Origin: Alphaproteobacteria bacterium
GTDB taxonomy: Bacteria > Pseudomonadota > Alphaproteobacteria > Micropepsales > Micropepsaceae
Reading direction: 5' to 3'
Assembly (NCBI GenBank): GCA_017983635.1
Contig: JAGOBA010000011.1
Span: 62,001-126,000 of the forward strand
DNA: 64,000 nucleotides
Shown here: positions 8,437 through 16,970 of the stretch, piece after piece
How the letters are laid out: each line of letters starts with the position of its first letter
Position numbering within the stretch: position 1 is the stretch's first letter
Notes under the pieces: model-generated
Database searches by the model: none
What the model saw: the letters and a program-made list of their open reading frames with translations, nothing else
Told to the model about the DNA's origin: nothing
Program-made: the position numbers and the translations under genes

Positions 8437-9303
8437 ATGAACGGCACAATCAAAGAAGTCCTCGATCTGCTCACGCTTGAGGCGATCGAAGTGAATATTT
8501 TCCGGGGCTTGAGCCCCAAGGATCGCTGGCAACGGGTGTTCGGAGGCCAGGTTTTGGGCCAAGCGCTGGTCGCGGCCTATCGCACGGTCGAGGACCGGGT
8601 GTGCCATTCGCTTCACGCTTATTTTATCCGGCCGGGCGATCCGAAGGTGCCGATCCTCTATGAGGTCGACCGCTCGCGCGACGGCAAGTCGTTCACGACC
8701 AGGCGCGTGGTGGCGATCCAGCACGGCGAGCAGATCTTCAACATGGCGGTGTCGTTTCAGGTGCCGGAAGAGGGGCTTGAGCATCAGTTCGACAAGCCGA
8801 ACGTGCCGGGGCCCGATGGCTTGGAGACCGAAGAGCAGCGCCGGCGGCGGCTGGCGCATCAACTGCCGGAAGCGGTGCGCGAGCATGTCACGCGCGAGAA
8901 TCCGATCGAGATTCGTCCCGTCGAAGAAGACGACGATCTGATGAACCCGAAGAAGGCGCCGCCGTATCAGCATGTGTGGATCAAGGCGCGCGGGCAGATG
9001 CCGAACGAGCTCGCGATGCATCAGTGTGTGCTGGCTTATGCGTCGGACATGACGTTGCTCGACACGTGCCTCATTCCGCATGGCATTAGTTGGTATTCGG
9101 GCAAGCTGCAGTCGGCGAGCCTCGATCATGCGATGTGGTTCCATCATCCGTTTCGCGTCGACGATTGGCTGCTCTATGCGCAGGACAGTCCGAGCGGGGC
9201 GGGCGGGCGCGGCTTTAATCGCGGCAGTCTGTTTACGCGCGAGGGCAAACTCGTTGCCTCGGTGGCCCAAGAGGGGCTGATCCGCGTCCGGTCGGGTCGC
9301 TGA
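8437..9303 (+). CDS. tesB: Acyl-CoA thioesterase II (TesB)
   Basis: Hydrolyses medium- and long-chain acyl-CoA to free fatty acid and CoA. The 288-residue length and double-hotdog layout fit TesB. Hallmarks are FGGQVLGQALVAA and RVCHSLHAYFIRPG in the N-terminal hotdog, and YASDMTLLDT plus SLDHAMWFHHPFR, which contribute the catalytic Asp and neighbouring residues, in the C-terminal hotdog. The gene is monocistronic here. With the acyl-CoA dehydrogenase and carboxylase operon a few kilobases away it fits a fatty acid or terpenoid acyl-CoA theme, but the separation gives no direct operon evidence. Confidence 0.93.
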   Translation: MNGTIKEVLDLLTLEAIEVNIFRGLSPKDRWQRVFGGQVLGQALVAAYRTVEDRVCHSLHAYFIRPGDPKVPILYEVDRSRDGKSFTTRRVVAIQHGEQIFNMAVSFQVPEEGLEHQFDKPNVPGPDGLETEEQRRRRLAHQLPEAVREHVTRENPIEIRPVEEDDDLMNPKKAPPYQHVWIKARGQMPNELAMHQCVLAYASDMTLLDTCLIPHGISWYSGKLQSASLDHAMWFHHPFRVDDWLLYAQDSPSGAGGRGFNRGSLFTREGKLVASVAQEGLIRVRSGR

Positions 9304-9624
9304 CGCCTTCAAGCGAATCCAGGACGGCTCGCACACGTTTTACGGGAACTTAGCGGTACGTGCCCGTCTTAGTACTTTGTTAAGACGTCCCGCCTAACCT
9401 CAACCCATTAGTAACCCGGCCTTCCCCAAGGCCGGTTCGAGTCCCCCGCCGGCCGAGTCGTCCCCCATTCATCCGGCTCTCCGGCAAAGAGGCGGCCACA
9501 CAGCGACCCCCATCGCTGATGGGTTACGGGCGTGGATGAACCCAGCATCCACGCCCCCGCCTGTTTTCTTGCTCCAAGCCCCCAGCCGTCGCACACTCGG
9601 GTCCGTTCCGGAGCTTTTTCGCGC
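9304..9624. other. Intergenic stretch between tesB and the TonB-like gene
   Basis: About 320 bases with no convincing gene. It holds a short hairpin around 9417-9435 (CGGCCTT/AAGGCCG) and a perfect 11-bp stem at 9528-9556. A GGTTCGAGTCC string near 9433 looks like a tRNA T-loop, but no acceptor, D or anticodon arms can be built around it. The downstream gene's promoter should be here; no clear -35/-10 pair was found. Confidence 0.5.
9528..9556. other. Perfect 11-bp hairpin upstream of the TonB-like gene
   Basis: GGGCGTGGATG, a seven-base loop, then CATCCACGCCC. It lies about 70 bases upstream of the preferred start of the next gene and covers an alternative GTG start at 9532. It could be a leader hairpin; it lacks a T-tract, so it is not a typical terminator. 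Confidence 0.6.
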
Positions 9625-10260
9625 GTGTCAGCGGTGCAGTCGACGGATGAGCGTTCCTTCGACGCGCGCATGCTCGGCGCGACGGCGTTGGCCGTTGGCG
9701 TTCACGCTGTGGCACTCTGGGTGCTCGCGTGGTCGATTTCGTTTTCGTTTACGGTGCCAGAGGCACGGCCGCCGGAAATCGTCGCGCTGGTGAGGGTACC
9801 ACCGCCTCCGCCAGAGGTGCGCGCGCTTGGGCCGACCGAAGCGATTGTGACGATGCCGTTGTTTCGGCCGCGCACGCCACTGGGGCTGACGAGCGAACAG
9901 CAAGAGCGCTACGGCGATCCGCGCCTCGCGATCTGGAAGTATCTGTGCAATCGCGATGAAGCGTTGGCCGAAGCGGTTCGGATCGGCTGTCCGGCGCCGA
10001 ACTTTGGTGCGGTCGACATGGGTTCGCTCGCGCCGCTCAACCGGCAAGGCGATGCCGGCGTGTTGCTGGGCGCCGACACGAAGACGATGACGCTGGACGA
10101 AGCCGCGATCGCGCGCGGGTGGATGAAGAAGCCGCCGCAGTCGGGGCAGAGCGGCTTGGCAGGCAAGACCGATCGCGTGAATCAGCCCGACGGGCCGGAG
10201 CTGTTCAAGTCACTACCATCGCTGAAGCATGCCGGGGAGAATGCGCCGCCGGTGAATTGA
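9625..10260 (+). CDS. Hypothetical single-pass membrane protein with TonB-like shape
   Basis: About 211 residues with one N-terminal membrane helix (ALAVGVHAVALWVLAW region), then a proline-rich stretch VRVPPPPPEVRALGP and a polar, probably periplasmic domain with two cysteines (YLCNRDEA and IGCPAPN). This N-in anchor plus proline spacer resembles TonB or TonB-like energy transducers, but the C-terminus has no recognisable TonB domain, so function is unassigned. The frame extends upstream to a GTG at 9532, but that start lies inside a perfect hairpin; the GTG at 9625 with GGAG eleven bases upstream is preferred. It is convergent with, and three bases from, the HAMP protein gene. Confidence 0.6.
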   Translation: MSAVQSTDERSFDARMLGATALAVGVHAVALWVLAWSISFSFTVPEARPPEIVALVRVPPPPPEVRALGPTEAIVTMPLFRPRTPLGLTSEQQERYGDPRLAIWKYLCNRDEALAEAVRIGCPAPNFGAVDMGSLAPLNRQGDAGVLLGADTKTMTLDEAAIARGWMKKPPQSGQSGLAGKTDRVNQPDGPELFKSLPSLKHAGENAPPVN

Positions 10261-10262
10261 GC

Positions 10263-12887
10263 TTAGTGCGCGGCTTGGCGTTGGCGGTCGGCGTCGCCGG
10301 CGCGGGCTAAGGCGGCGGCGATATTGTTCAGACGCTCGATGGATTCGAAGACCGTGTGAATGGCGCCGTCGGTTTTGAGCGCGGTGTTACGGTTGGCGGC
10401 TTCGCGCTCCGCAGGGCTGAGCGCGTCGCTGACTTCGGCGAAGCGGGCGGCGACGGCAGCTTGGCTGAGGTGTTCGGCGCGCGATTCAAGGCGCGAGATC
10501 AGCTCGGCCAGGGCTGCGATATCGGCGGAGGCGGCATCGATTTCTTCTTGCGTCGGCTCGGCGTGGTCGTCGGGCGCGCCGATCGCGTGGTGGGTTTCGC
10601 TGAGGTAAGTGAACAGCGACTCGGCGCGGGCGCCGAGTTCCATGGCGCCTTCGCGCAGGCGCGGGCCGTCCTTCGCGTTGCTTGCTTGGGCGCGGGCGGC
10701 GACGGTGCGCAATTCGCTGGTGATCGCGTGCAGTTCCGTGCGGAGTGCCGTCGCGGAGGGCTCCACCACGGTTGCGTGCGACTCGATTTCGTCGGCGTAG
10801 CGGTCGAGCGCTTTGCCCATCGCCTTCAGGCGCGCGGTGCGGTCGGCGTTCGCGGCGAGGTGCTTCACTTCGCTGGCGAACGTGCCGAGGGCTGCCTTCA
10901 GGGAAGCGGTTTGGTCGTAGCGGCTTTGCGCGGCGTTCATTTCGGCGGCGAGGTCCCTGAGGCGGGCCAGGACTTCGTTGCCGGGGACGTCGGCCAAGGT
11001 GCGGTGCGGCGTTTGGGATTCGAGGTTGAATGCGGCGGTGCCGGGGGCGCCGACCGGCAGGTCGGCGGTCGACAGGATGCGCTCTTCGGTCATGCGTACG
11101 GCGAGGTCACGGATCTCGGCGCGCACGGTTTCGAGCTGTTCTTGCAGCGCTTCTTTCAGTGCGGTCGTGTCGAGGTCCGGGGCGGCGGTGCCTGACATGC
11201 GTTGCGCGAGCTGGTCGAGTTTTGCGATGGCGCCCGCGAGTTCGTGGTTCTCTGCCGCTTGGGCCTTCGCGGTATTAGCGAGGTCGCGCTGGGTGGCGCG
11301 GATTTCGTTCAGCGCATGCGAAGACGATTGATGCAGCGCCAGCTTGTCGTCGCGGAAGATGCGGACGATATCTTCGAAATCGGAAACTTTGCGGTCGATC
11401 GTCTGGCTGCGCTCCTGCGCGGTGGCGACGGTTTTGTCGGCGCTGGTTTGTAGCTTGTCGAGGGCGGCGAGCAGACCTTGTTCCAGATTGTCGAGCGAGG
11501 CGAGCTTGCTCGACAGGCGTTCGTCGACGGTGCCGATGGTTTCGCTGAGGCGGCCGGCGAGCGTGCGCACCTTCTCCGTCGTGTTCGCGGCGTCGGAGGA
11601 GATCTTATCGCACGAGGCGAAGAACGCGTTTTGGATCAGCTCGGCGCCTTGCGAGAGGCGCTTGAGGGCCGTTGTCGCGTCCGTGATGTCGACTGCGGCG
11701 GCGATCGTGCGCTGCTTCATCGTGGCGACGGCTTCTTCGACGGACTTGCCGCCTTGTTCGAACTGGCCGGCGATCTTGTCCAGGCGCTGGGTGCGCTCGT
11801 CGGCGGCTTTGAAGACGTTTGTGGCCGACGCGTGCACGTCGGCGATGGCGGTGGCTGCTTTCGCGTTCAGCGCTTTTGCGGTTTCGTCGAAGCTGACGCC
11901 GGATTGGCCGAGCTTCTGCAGCACGGTGTCGAGTTGGCGTTGCTGGTCCTCTTGCGTCTTGGCGAGGTCGGCGGTGGCGGCTTTGAGCGCGTCGGCGGCG
12001 GTGGTGACGCCACTGGCCAGCTTGTCGAATAGGACGGACGACTGGCCTTCGAACGTGACGTGAAGCTGGCCTTTGTCGGCGAGCGTGCGGAGGGCGGTGG
12101 TTTCGGTCAGGGTGCGGCGGAGCTTTTCGCCGGCACGGGCGAGGGCGCCGATTTCGTCCTTACGGTCCATGCCCCAGACGGCATGGCTGACCGCGCCGTC
12201 GCCGACGGAGGTTAAGCTGCGCTCCAGCGACCTCAGCGGCTGGATGATGCCGAGTTGCAGCAGGGCGGCAACGGTTATGAGTCCGATGATAAGGGCGGCA
12301 ACCGCCGCGACAATGAGTGTTTGGCTCCAGCTCAGCGCATAGGCGACGCCGCCCATCTGATGGTTCATGTCGGCGCTTTGCAGGCGGCTCAGCGCGGCGG
12401 TCAGTGAGAGATAGGCGGTTTCGAGTTGTGTGCTTTGCGGCAGGGTGTTGAGTGCGTCCATGGACGCGGAGCCGCGCAGGCCCGCACCTGTTTCGGGTGC
12501 GGTTTGCGCGACGTGGGCGAATGTGTCGACGATCGTGCTGGCCTCGGCGATCGCGTCGAGGGCGGCGGGGCTTGCGACGTAAAGCTCTTTCAGACCCTTG
12601 ATGGCACCAGAGGCGAGGGCGGCTTGGCGGTTGAGGAGCGGTTTGATGCTCGCGTCGCCGGTCAGCCGGTAGTTGCGATAGGTCCTCAAGAAGCCGGCGT
12701 AACCCAAGGCGCGCTCAATCGAGCCGATCTGCGAGGCGGCGATTTGGCCCTGCGATTGCGGGTCGGAGAGACTGCGTTGCAGTTCGCTCACATAGCCGAC
12801 GAAATATGCGCCGCCCAACACTAGAAGTGCGGCGACAATGGCGGCTCCCGCGGCGAGGGCGCGGCTGGTGGTGGCAAGCGTACGCAC
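10263..12887 (-). CDS. HAMP-domain transmembrane protein with long coiled coil (MCP-like)
   Basis: An 874-residue inner-membrane protein arranged like a chemoreceptor: helix 1 at about residues 10-32, a helical periplasmic sensor of about 155 residues, helix 2 at about 190-213, a HAMP domain (IIQPLRSLERSLTSVGDG...MDRKDEIGALA), then roughly 600 residues of alanine- and glutamine-rich coiled coil. The conserved MCP hairpin tip that binds CheA/CheW could not be found, and there is no kinase, cyclase or EAL domain. It may be a sensor with an unusual output or a structural coiled coil. The start is a GTG at 12887 with GGGGG upstream. It is next to the Tad pilus locus, which makes a surface-sensing role an idea, not a conclusion. 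Confidence 0.75.
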   Translation of the reverse strand: MRTLATTSRALAAGAAIVAALLVLGGAYFVGYVSELQRSLSDPQSQGQIAASQIGSIERALGYAGFLRTYRNYRLTGDASIKPLLNRQAALASGAIKGLKELYVASPAALDAIAEASTIVDTFAHVAQTAPETGAGLRGSASMDALNTLPQSTQLETAYLSLTAALSRLQSADMNHQMGGVAYALSWSQTLIVAAVAALIIGLITVAALLQLGIIQPLRSLERSLTSVGDGAVSHAVWGMDRKDEIGALARAGEKLRRTLTETTALRTLADKGQLHVTFEGQSSVLFDKLASGVTTAADALKAATADLAKTQEDQQRQLDTVLQKLGQSGVSFDETAKALNAKAATAIADVHASATNVFKAADERTQRLDKIAGQFEQGGKSVEEAVATMKQRTIAAAVDITDATTALKRLSQGAELIQNAFFASCDKISSDAANTTEKVRTLAGRLSETIGTVDERLSSKLASLDNLEQGLLAALDKLQTSADKTVATAQERSQTIDRKVSDFEDIVRIFRDDKLALHQSSSHALNEIRATQRDLANTAKAQAAENHELAGAIAKLDQLAQRMSGTAAPDLDTTALKEALQEQLETVRAEIRDLAVRMTEERILSTADLPVGAPGTAAFNLESQTPHRTLADVPGNEVLARLRDLAAEMNAAQSRYDQTASLKAALGTFASEVKHLAANADRTARLKAMGKALDRYADEIESHATVVEPSATALRTELHAITSELRTVAARAQASNAKDGPRLREGAMELGARAESLFTYLSETHHAIGAPDDHAEPTQEEIDAASADIAALAELISRLESRAEHLSQAAVAARFAEVSDALSPAEREAANRNTALKTDGAIHTVFESIERLNNIAAALARAGDADRQRQAAH

Positions 12888-12989
12888 GAAATCCCCCAGA
12901 TGGCGCCGATTTGCGCCAACACATGCTCTGATTCGGTCAGAGGGATTCTAGGGGAGGCGACGGGGGGAAGGGAGGCGGCTAACGAGGTG

Positions 12990-13199
12990 TTAACGGCTCT
13001 CGCAACGTTCCAGGAACGCGTCCATGCGCGCCAAAAGCTCGGTCAAACGGGTGGACGTTTGATCATGCGCGCTCCGCCAGGCGGTCATGTGGCGCACGAG
13101 ACCTTTGTGCAAATTGTCCAGTTCGGAGGCTTCTTGGGCAAGCGTCGTTTCGAGTGCGGGCGTTGCAAGCTTCGTTTCGATCGTTTGTGTCGTTGTCAT
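12990..13199 (-). CDS. Small coiled-coil hypothetical protein
   Basis: A 69-residue polar, helix-prone protein (ETTLAQEASELDNLHKGLVR) with no membrane segment or signal peptide. The single cysteine is near the C-terminus (LERCESR). It lies 102 bases upstream of the HAMP protein gene on the same strand and could be co-transcribed with it. The ATG at 13199 has only a weak purine-rich stretch upstream. Family not recognised. Confidence 0.5.
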   Translation of the reverse strand: MTTTQTIETKLATPALETTLAQEASELDNLHKGLVRHMTAWRSAHDQTSTRLTELLARMDAFLERCESR

Positions 13200-13293
13200 T
13201 TCGCCTGCTCTTCAATCGCCCAAACGGCAACGTGCCGCCGAATTGCTCATTCGACGGCACGATAGGCCCACAAGGTAAAGAGTGCGTTGCCGT

Positions 13294-13830
13294 TCAGGAT
13301 TCGCGCGAGACTTTCGTCGACCGGCGCGGCTTGAGATAAAACACGTCGCTGACCTCCATGCCGTTGGTCAAGAACATGCCGAACAGCGTTTTGTAAGTGA
13401 AGCTGATCTCGGCCATGATGACACCTTGATCGTTCGGGACGATGTCCGCCGGCACGAAGCTCGGGGCCGGGCTGCCAGGCGTTCGCGGCGCGGTGTGACG
13501 TGCGTCGCTCCAGCTGATCGTGCGTTGTCCGTCACTATCGGCTTCGACTTGGCTGATTATGATTTTTGCGTTCGACGCGTTGAACGGGCGAACGATCACG
13601 TCGAGGGAGCTCATTATCTCGGCCATTTCGGCGTTGTCGACAGTCGTGTCTTGCGACACGAGGTCAGCTGCCGTCGCGGCCGCATTTGCGATCTTTCGCG
13701 AGGCCAAGACGTAATTTGCTACTTCAGAGATACCGAAGAAGGTCGCGAGCAATGCCGGTGCAAGCAGCGCAAACTCAATTGCCGCGGTACCACCGGTTTT
13801 GCGAGAGAAGCTACGTAGAAAACGGATCAT
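13294..13830 (-). CDS. TadE-like minor pilin (pseudopilin)
   Basis: A 178-residue Tad-system pseudopilin. After a short basic leader comes GGTAAIEFALLAPALLATFF, with Gly before the cleavage point and Glu at +5, the site for the Tad prepilin peptidase, followed by the hydrophobic helix. The rest is a periplasmic domain. The GTG at 13842 would overlap the previous gene's stop; the ATG at 13830 is preferred because GGAG sits six bases ahead. It is the second gene of a two-gene minus-strand unit, divergent from the tadG gene, and would be processed by the CpaA peptidase encoded at 18070. Confidence 0.85.
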   Translation of the reverse strand: MIRFLRSFSRKTGGTAAIEFALLAPALLATFFGISEVANYVLASRKIANAAATAADLVSQDTTVDNAEMAEIMSSLDVIVRPFNASNAKIIISQVEADSDGQRTISWSDARHTAPRTPGSPAPSFVPADIVPNDQGVIMAEISFTYKTLFGMFLTNGMEVSDVFYLKPRRSTKVSRES

Positions 13831-13841
13831 GGCATGCTCCA

Positions 13842-14393
13842 CTAGTTGCCCAGTATCGAACCGAACGGTTCGTTGCGGAAGGCGATCGAGGTTTCGACGA
13901 GACGGTGACCGCCGGCCATGTTTTGGAAGGCCTCGCCGACGATCGGGGTTAGCACCGGCCAGGTATAGAATGCGCGGACAACGACGACGTCACCGGGATC
14001 GCCCGGATTGAACTGAAAGTCGCCGGTCAGGTTGCCGTCTTGGTCGAGCACGTTGTCAAACTGGGCGTTGCCGAAGCCGGCGTATTTTCTAACATCGATT
14101 CCGAGCCGCGAGTCGCAGCCCAGCATCATCGAGATTTCAACGCAGACGAGAGAGCGAAACTGGTCCTTCGTCATGTTCGTTGCCTGCGCCTGACCGGTGC
14201 GAATCTGGCGGGCCGCCGACACAATGCCGTTCTCGAGCGTTGTCGACGCGAAGAAGATGAGCGAGATGTCCAAAATCGCGAACATGAAGAGAAAGAACGG
14301 GAGCCCCACGACCGCAAATTCGAGCGCGGCGGCGCCATCTTTGGCGCGCCGGAAGCGGCGCAGGAACGACTTAGCCCTTGGAAAACCGAGCAT
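13842..14393 (-). CDS. TadE-like minor pilin (pseudopilin)
   Basis: A 183-residue Tad pseudopilin. The basic leader RAKSFLRRFRRAKDG ends in the glycine of G|AAALEF, with Glu at +5, followed by the membrane helix AVVGLPFFLFMFAILDISL. The periplasmic part contains two cysteines (LVCVEISMMLGCDS) that could form a disulphide. An open frame extends 34 codons upstream, but the ATG at 14393 is preceded by GAGGAG and is the likely start. It is first in the unit with the pseudopilin at 13294-13830; both are transcribed away from tadG, so the 14394-14674 region should carry divergent promoters. Confidence 0.87.
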   Translation of the reverse strand: MLGFPRAKSFLRRFRRAKDGAAALEFAVVGLPFFLFMFAILDISLIFFASTTLENGIVSAARQIRTGQAQATNMTKDQFRSLVCVEISMMLGCDSRLGIDVRKYAGFGNAQFDNVLDQDGNLTGDFQFNPGDPGDVVVVRAFYTWPVLTPIVGEAFQNMAGGHRLVETSIAFRNEPFGSILGN

Positions 14394-14674
14394 GGGAATC
14401 TCCTCGACTACAGGTCTCAGCGGCAAATGCGCAGAAACACTCACCCTACTGTTTAGCATCCGTGCGGCATTCGGCGAAGCCGGACCTGCAGTCATGATTT
14501 AGTTTTTGCTAACTTCACCTCCTGTTATCTTTCATTTTGTTTTACTATTTATTCACCATGAGCCTGTATCTCGAATTTATACTTTTTTAGTACTTGGCGA
14601 TCACTGTTCGCGGGAAGCTGTCAGAGCCTGAAAAGGGCCGGCGGTCCACGGGTCATGTCATGGGAGCCAAGCAC

Positions 14675-16225
14675 ATGTTGCGCTCATTCCTTCGTTCTAC
14701 GCTCGCGTTCGCAGGCCGTTTCGGCGGTGCCAAGTCAGGCAACGTCGCGATGATGTACGGGCTGTTGCTCATTCCCACGATCGCAGCCGTCGGGTCGGCG
14801 ATCGATCTTACGCGCGCCATGGTCGTGAAGATGCGATTGGGTGAGGCGCTGGACGCGGCAGGTCTTGCGGTCGGCGGCACCGTCGGTCTTTCCGATGCGG
14901 AGATGACAGCCAAGGCGCAGAAGTTCTTTTACGCCAACTACCCGACCGAAGAACTCGGCACAGTTATGTCGCTCAGCGTGACCAGCACCGGCCAGAACAA
15001 CAACCTGGTCAGCGTCGGCGGCATTGCGCGCGTCGAGACCGCCTTTATGGGACTGTTCGGTATCGACCATCTCGACGTGAATGTCGGCGTGCAAGTTACG
15101 CGCGAGTCGAAGGGGCTTGAGATCGCGCTGGTTCTCGACAACACCGGTTCCATGGCTTCGAACGGCAAGATTGCCGCGCTGAAGACGGCCACAAACGAAC
15201 TGATTGAAATCCTATTTGGCGATCAGGTCACGCCGACACATCTGAAGATGTCGCTCGTGCCGTTCTCGCAGACCGTGAAAGTCGATACGACGCAGTTCTT
15301 AAACAACGGTTGGATGGATACGGCCGGACAAGCGTCAACGGCCAAGCTCAACTTCGACAACAACAAGTATGCGTTCTCCGTTTGGCAATCGATGAGCAAC
15401 AAGAGCTGGGGCGGGTGTCTCGAGGCGCGTCCAGGCGGGCTTGAGGAGAAGGACGACGTTCCAAACGCGGCGCAGCCGGATACGCAGTGGGTGCCGTATT
15501 TCGAACCGGACGGACCTGACTCGAGTGCGTATAGCGGCTACACGACTTACATCAGCGACGGGATATCGGGGAACGAAGAGACGCGATTGAAGCGGTCGGC
15601 CAAATACAACGGTCAAAACAAGACCAATCCAAACGCGGACTGCAACATGCAGAAAATCTTACCGCTGACGAACAACAAGCTCACCGTCAAGAGCTACGTC
15701 AACGGCATGATTGCTACCGGCTACACGCACGTGGCGATCGGCGCCGGGTGGGGTTGGCGCACCTTGTCGCCATCCGCACCCTACACCGAGGGCTCGCAGT
15801 ACGGCGATCCCGATTGGCAGAAAGCGATGGTGCTGCTGACCGACGGTCTGAACACCACGCAGTCAAACAACACCTGGCATAAGTCGACATACACGGCCTA
15901 CAACTACCTGATCCGCAATCAGCTTGGCACCACGAGTGCCAATCAATCCGAGTTGAACCAAGACTCGCGAGCCACGACGGTGTGCGGGCGGGCTAAAGCG
16001 GAGGGGGTGCGCGTTTACTCGATCCTTCTGCAAGAGGACGACACGCGCGCACAGAACATGATGATGGCTTGCGCAAGCCCGGACGATACGCAGAGCATTC
16101 CCGCGAGCAAGAAGTGCAACGGCAACGGTTCCAAGCTTTGTTACTTGTCGCCGAGCGGATCGGATCTCCAAGAGATCTTCCGAGCGATCGCGCTCGATCT
16201 GTCCAACTTGCGTCTGAGCGAATAA
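14675..16225 (+). CDS. tadG: TadG-like pilus assembly protein with von Willebrand factor A domain
   Basis: About 516 residues: a basic N-terminus, then GNVAMMYGLLLIPTIAAVGS as the TadG membrane helix, and from about residue 148 a vWA domain with the MIDAS-type motif LVLDNTGSM (Asp155) and a later VLLTDGLNT. A large polar insertion within the vWA fold carries several cysteines (GGCLEARPG, ADCNMQKI, TTVCGRAK, MMACASPD, KKCNGNG, KLCYLS). TadG proteins are thought to anchor or gate the Tad secretion complex in the envelope. The frame opens with a TTG at 14594, but GGGAG eight bases before the ATG at 14675 makes that the best start. A strong hairpin follows at 16236. Confidence 0.86.
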   Translation: MLRSFLRSTLAFAGRFGGAKSGNVAMMYGLLLIPTIAAVGSAIDLTRAMVVKMRLGEALDAAGLAVGGTVGLSDAEMTAKAQKFFYANYPTEELGTVMSLSVTSTGQNNNLVSVGGIARVETAFMGLFGIDHLDVNVGVQVTRESKGLEIALVLDNTGSMASNGKIAALKTATNELIEILFGDQVTPTHLKMSLVPFSQTVKVDTTQFLNNGWMDTAGQASTAKLNFDNNKYAFSVWQSMSNKSWGGCLEARPGGLEEKDDVPNAAQPDTQWVPYFEPDGPDSSAYSGYTTYISDGISGNEETRLKRSAKYNGQNKTNPNADCNMQKILPLTNNKLTVKSYVNGMIATGYTHVAIGAGWGWRTLSPSAPYTEGSQYGDPDWQKAMVLLTDGLNTTQSNNTWHKSTYTAYNYLIRNQLGTTSANQSELNQDSRATTVCGRAKAEGVRVYSILLQEDDTRAQNMMMACASPDDTQSIPASKKCNGNGSKLCYLSPSGSDLQEIFRAIALDLSNLRLSE

Positions 16226-16235
16226 TCGATCATTT

Positions 16236-16262
16236 CGGAGCGCGCCCAAATGGCGCGCTCCG
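16236..16262 (+). terminator. Hairpin after tadG
   Basis: An 11-bp perfect stem CGGAGCGCGCC/GGCGCGCTCCG with a five-base loop, 10 bases after the tadG stop. It has no T-tract, so it may be a weak terminator or an mRNA 3'-end stabiliser. Confidence 0.5.
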
Positions 16263-16286
16263 TTCCACGATTTGGGGAGCGGGGAG

Positions 16287-16910
16287 ATGACCTTTCAGAT
16301 TTCAGCAGAGAACCGGCGAAAGCTCGATTTGATCGAGCAGGCTGCTGTCATACTGCTCTACGGTTGGATGGTCGCACGGTTGTGGCCGGGCGAAATCACG
16401 GCAACGAACTGGTATCCGTTGCTGATCCTTCCATCGGAAGGTTTGGTTTTACTCCTGCTCTTGTTCCGCCGCCGGACCGATCAGATCTCAACCAATTTAT
16501 GGGACTGGGCCGTTGCCGCTATCGGTACGACTGCCGTCCTCTTGGTCGACAAAGGCAGCGCGCCTGTGTTGGGGCTCCTCGGGCCGTACTTGATGCTGCT
16601 CGGTTTGCTCGTTCACGTCGGGGCCAAGCTCAGCTTGTGGCGAAGCTTCGGGCTCGTCGCGGCCAACCGCGGTGTCAAAGTCGGTGGGCTTTACCGCTTC
16701 GTGCGGCATCCCATGTATGCCGGGTACATCCTTTCGCATATCGGCTTTCTGCTTGCGACGCCTTCGCTCTGGAACGCCGCCGTCTATGCGGTGGCTTGGG
16801 CAGCGCTTGTGGCGCGGATGGACGCCGAGGAGCGCGTGCTGATCCAAGATGCGAGCTATAGCTCCTATTGCGCGAACGTGCGGTACCGGTTGTTGCCCGG
16901 CGTCTATTGA
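16287..16910 (+). CDS. Isoprenylcysteine carboxyl methyltransferase (ICMT)-family membrane protein
   Basis: A 207-residue membrane protein with four to five helices. The C-terminal third carries the ICMT/PEMT signature, GLYRFVRHPMYAGYI followed by RMDAEERVL and YCANVRYRLLPGVY, which forms the S-adenosylmethionine and substrate site in this family. Bacterial members methylate small hydrophobic or lipid substrates; the actual substrate is unknown. The ATG at 16287 with GGGGAG seven bases upstream is preferred over the upstream in-frame TTG. The gene is embedded in the Tad pilus locus between tadG and the secretin N-domain gene, an unusual place for it. It ends at a strong bidirectional terminator. 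Confidence 0.8.
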   Translation: MTFQISAENRRKLDLIEQAAVILLYGWMVARLWPGEITATNWYPLLILPSEGLVLLLLLFRRRTDQISTNLWDWAVAAIGTTAVLLVDKGSAPVLGLLGPYLMLLGLLVHVGAKLSLWRSFGLVAANRGVKVGGLYRFVRHPMYAGYILSHIGFLLATPSLWNAAVYAVAWAALVARMDAEERVLIQDASYSSYCANVRYRLLPGVY

Positions 16911-16921
16911 GGCCACAAAAA

Positions 16922-16948
16922 AACGCCCGGTGCATCGCACCGGGCGTT
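16922..16948. terminator. Bidirectional intrinsic terminator
   Basis: A 12-bp perfect stem AACGCCCGGTGC/GCACCGGGCGTT with an ATC loop, flanked by an A-run on the left (T-run on the minus strand). It lies between the convergent ICMT-like gene and the secretin N-domain gene. Confidence 0.85.
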
Positions 16949-16970
16949 CATCAGATGCTGCTGTGAACGC

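Noticed and set aside
9420..9460. tRNA-like T-loop string GGTTCGAGTCC
   Set aside because: No matching T-stem, acceptor stem, anticodon arm or CCA end can be built around it; it is part of short G/C hairpins.
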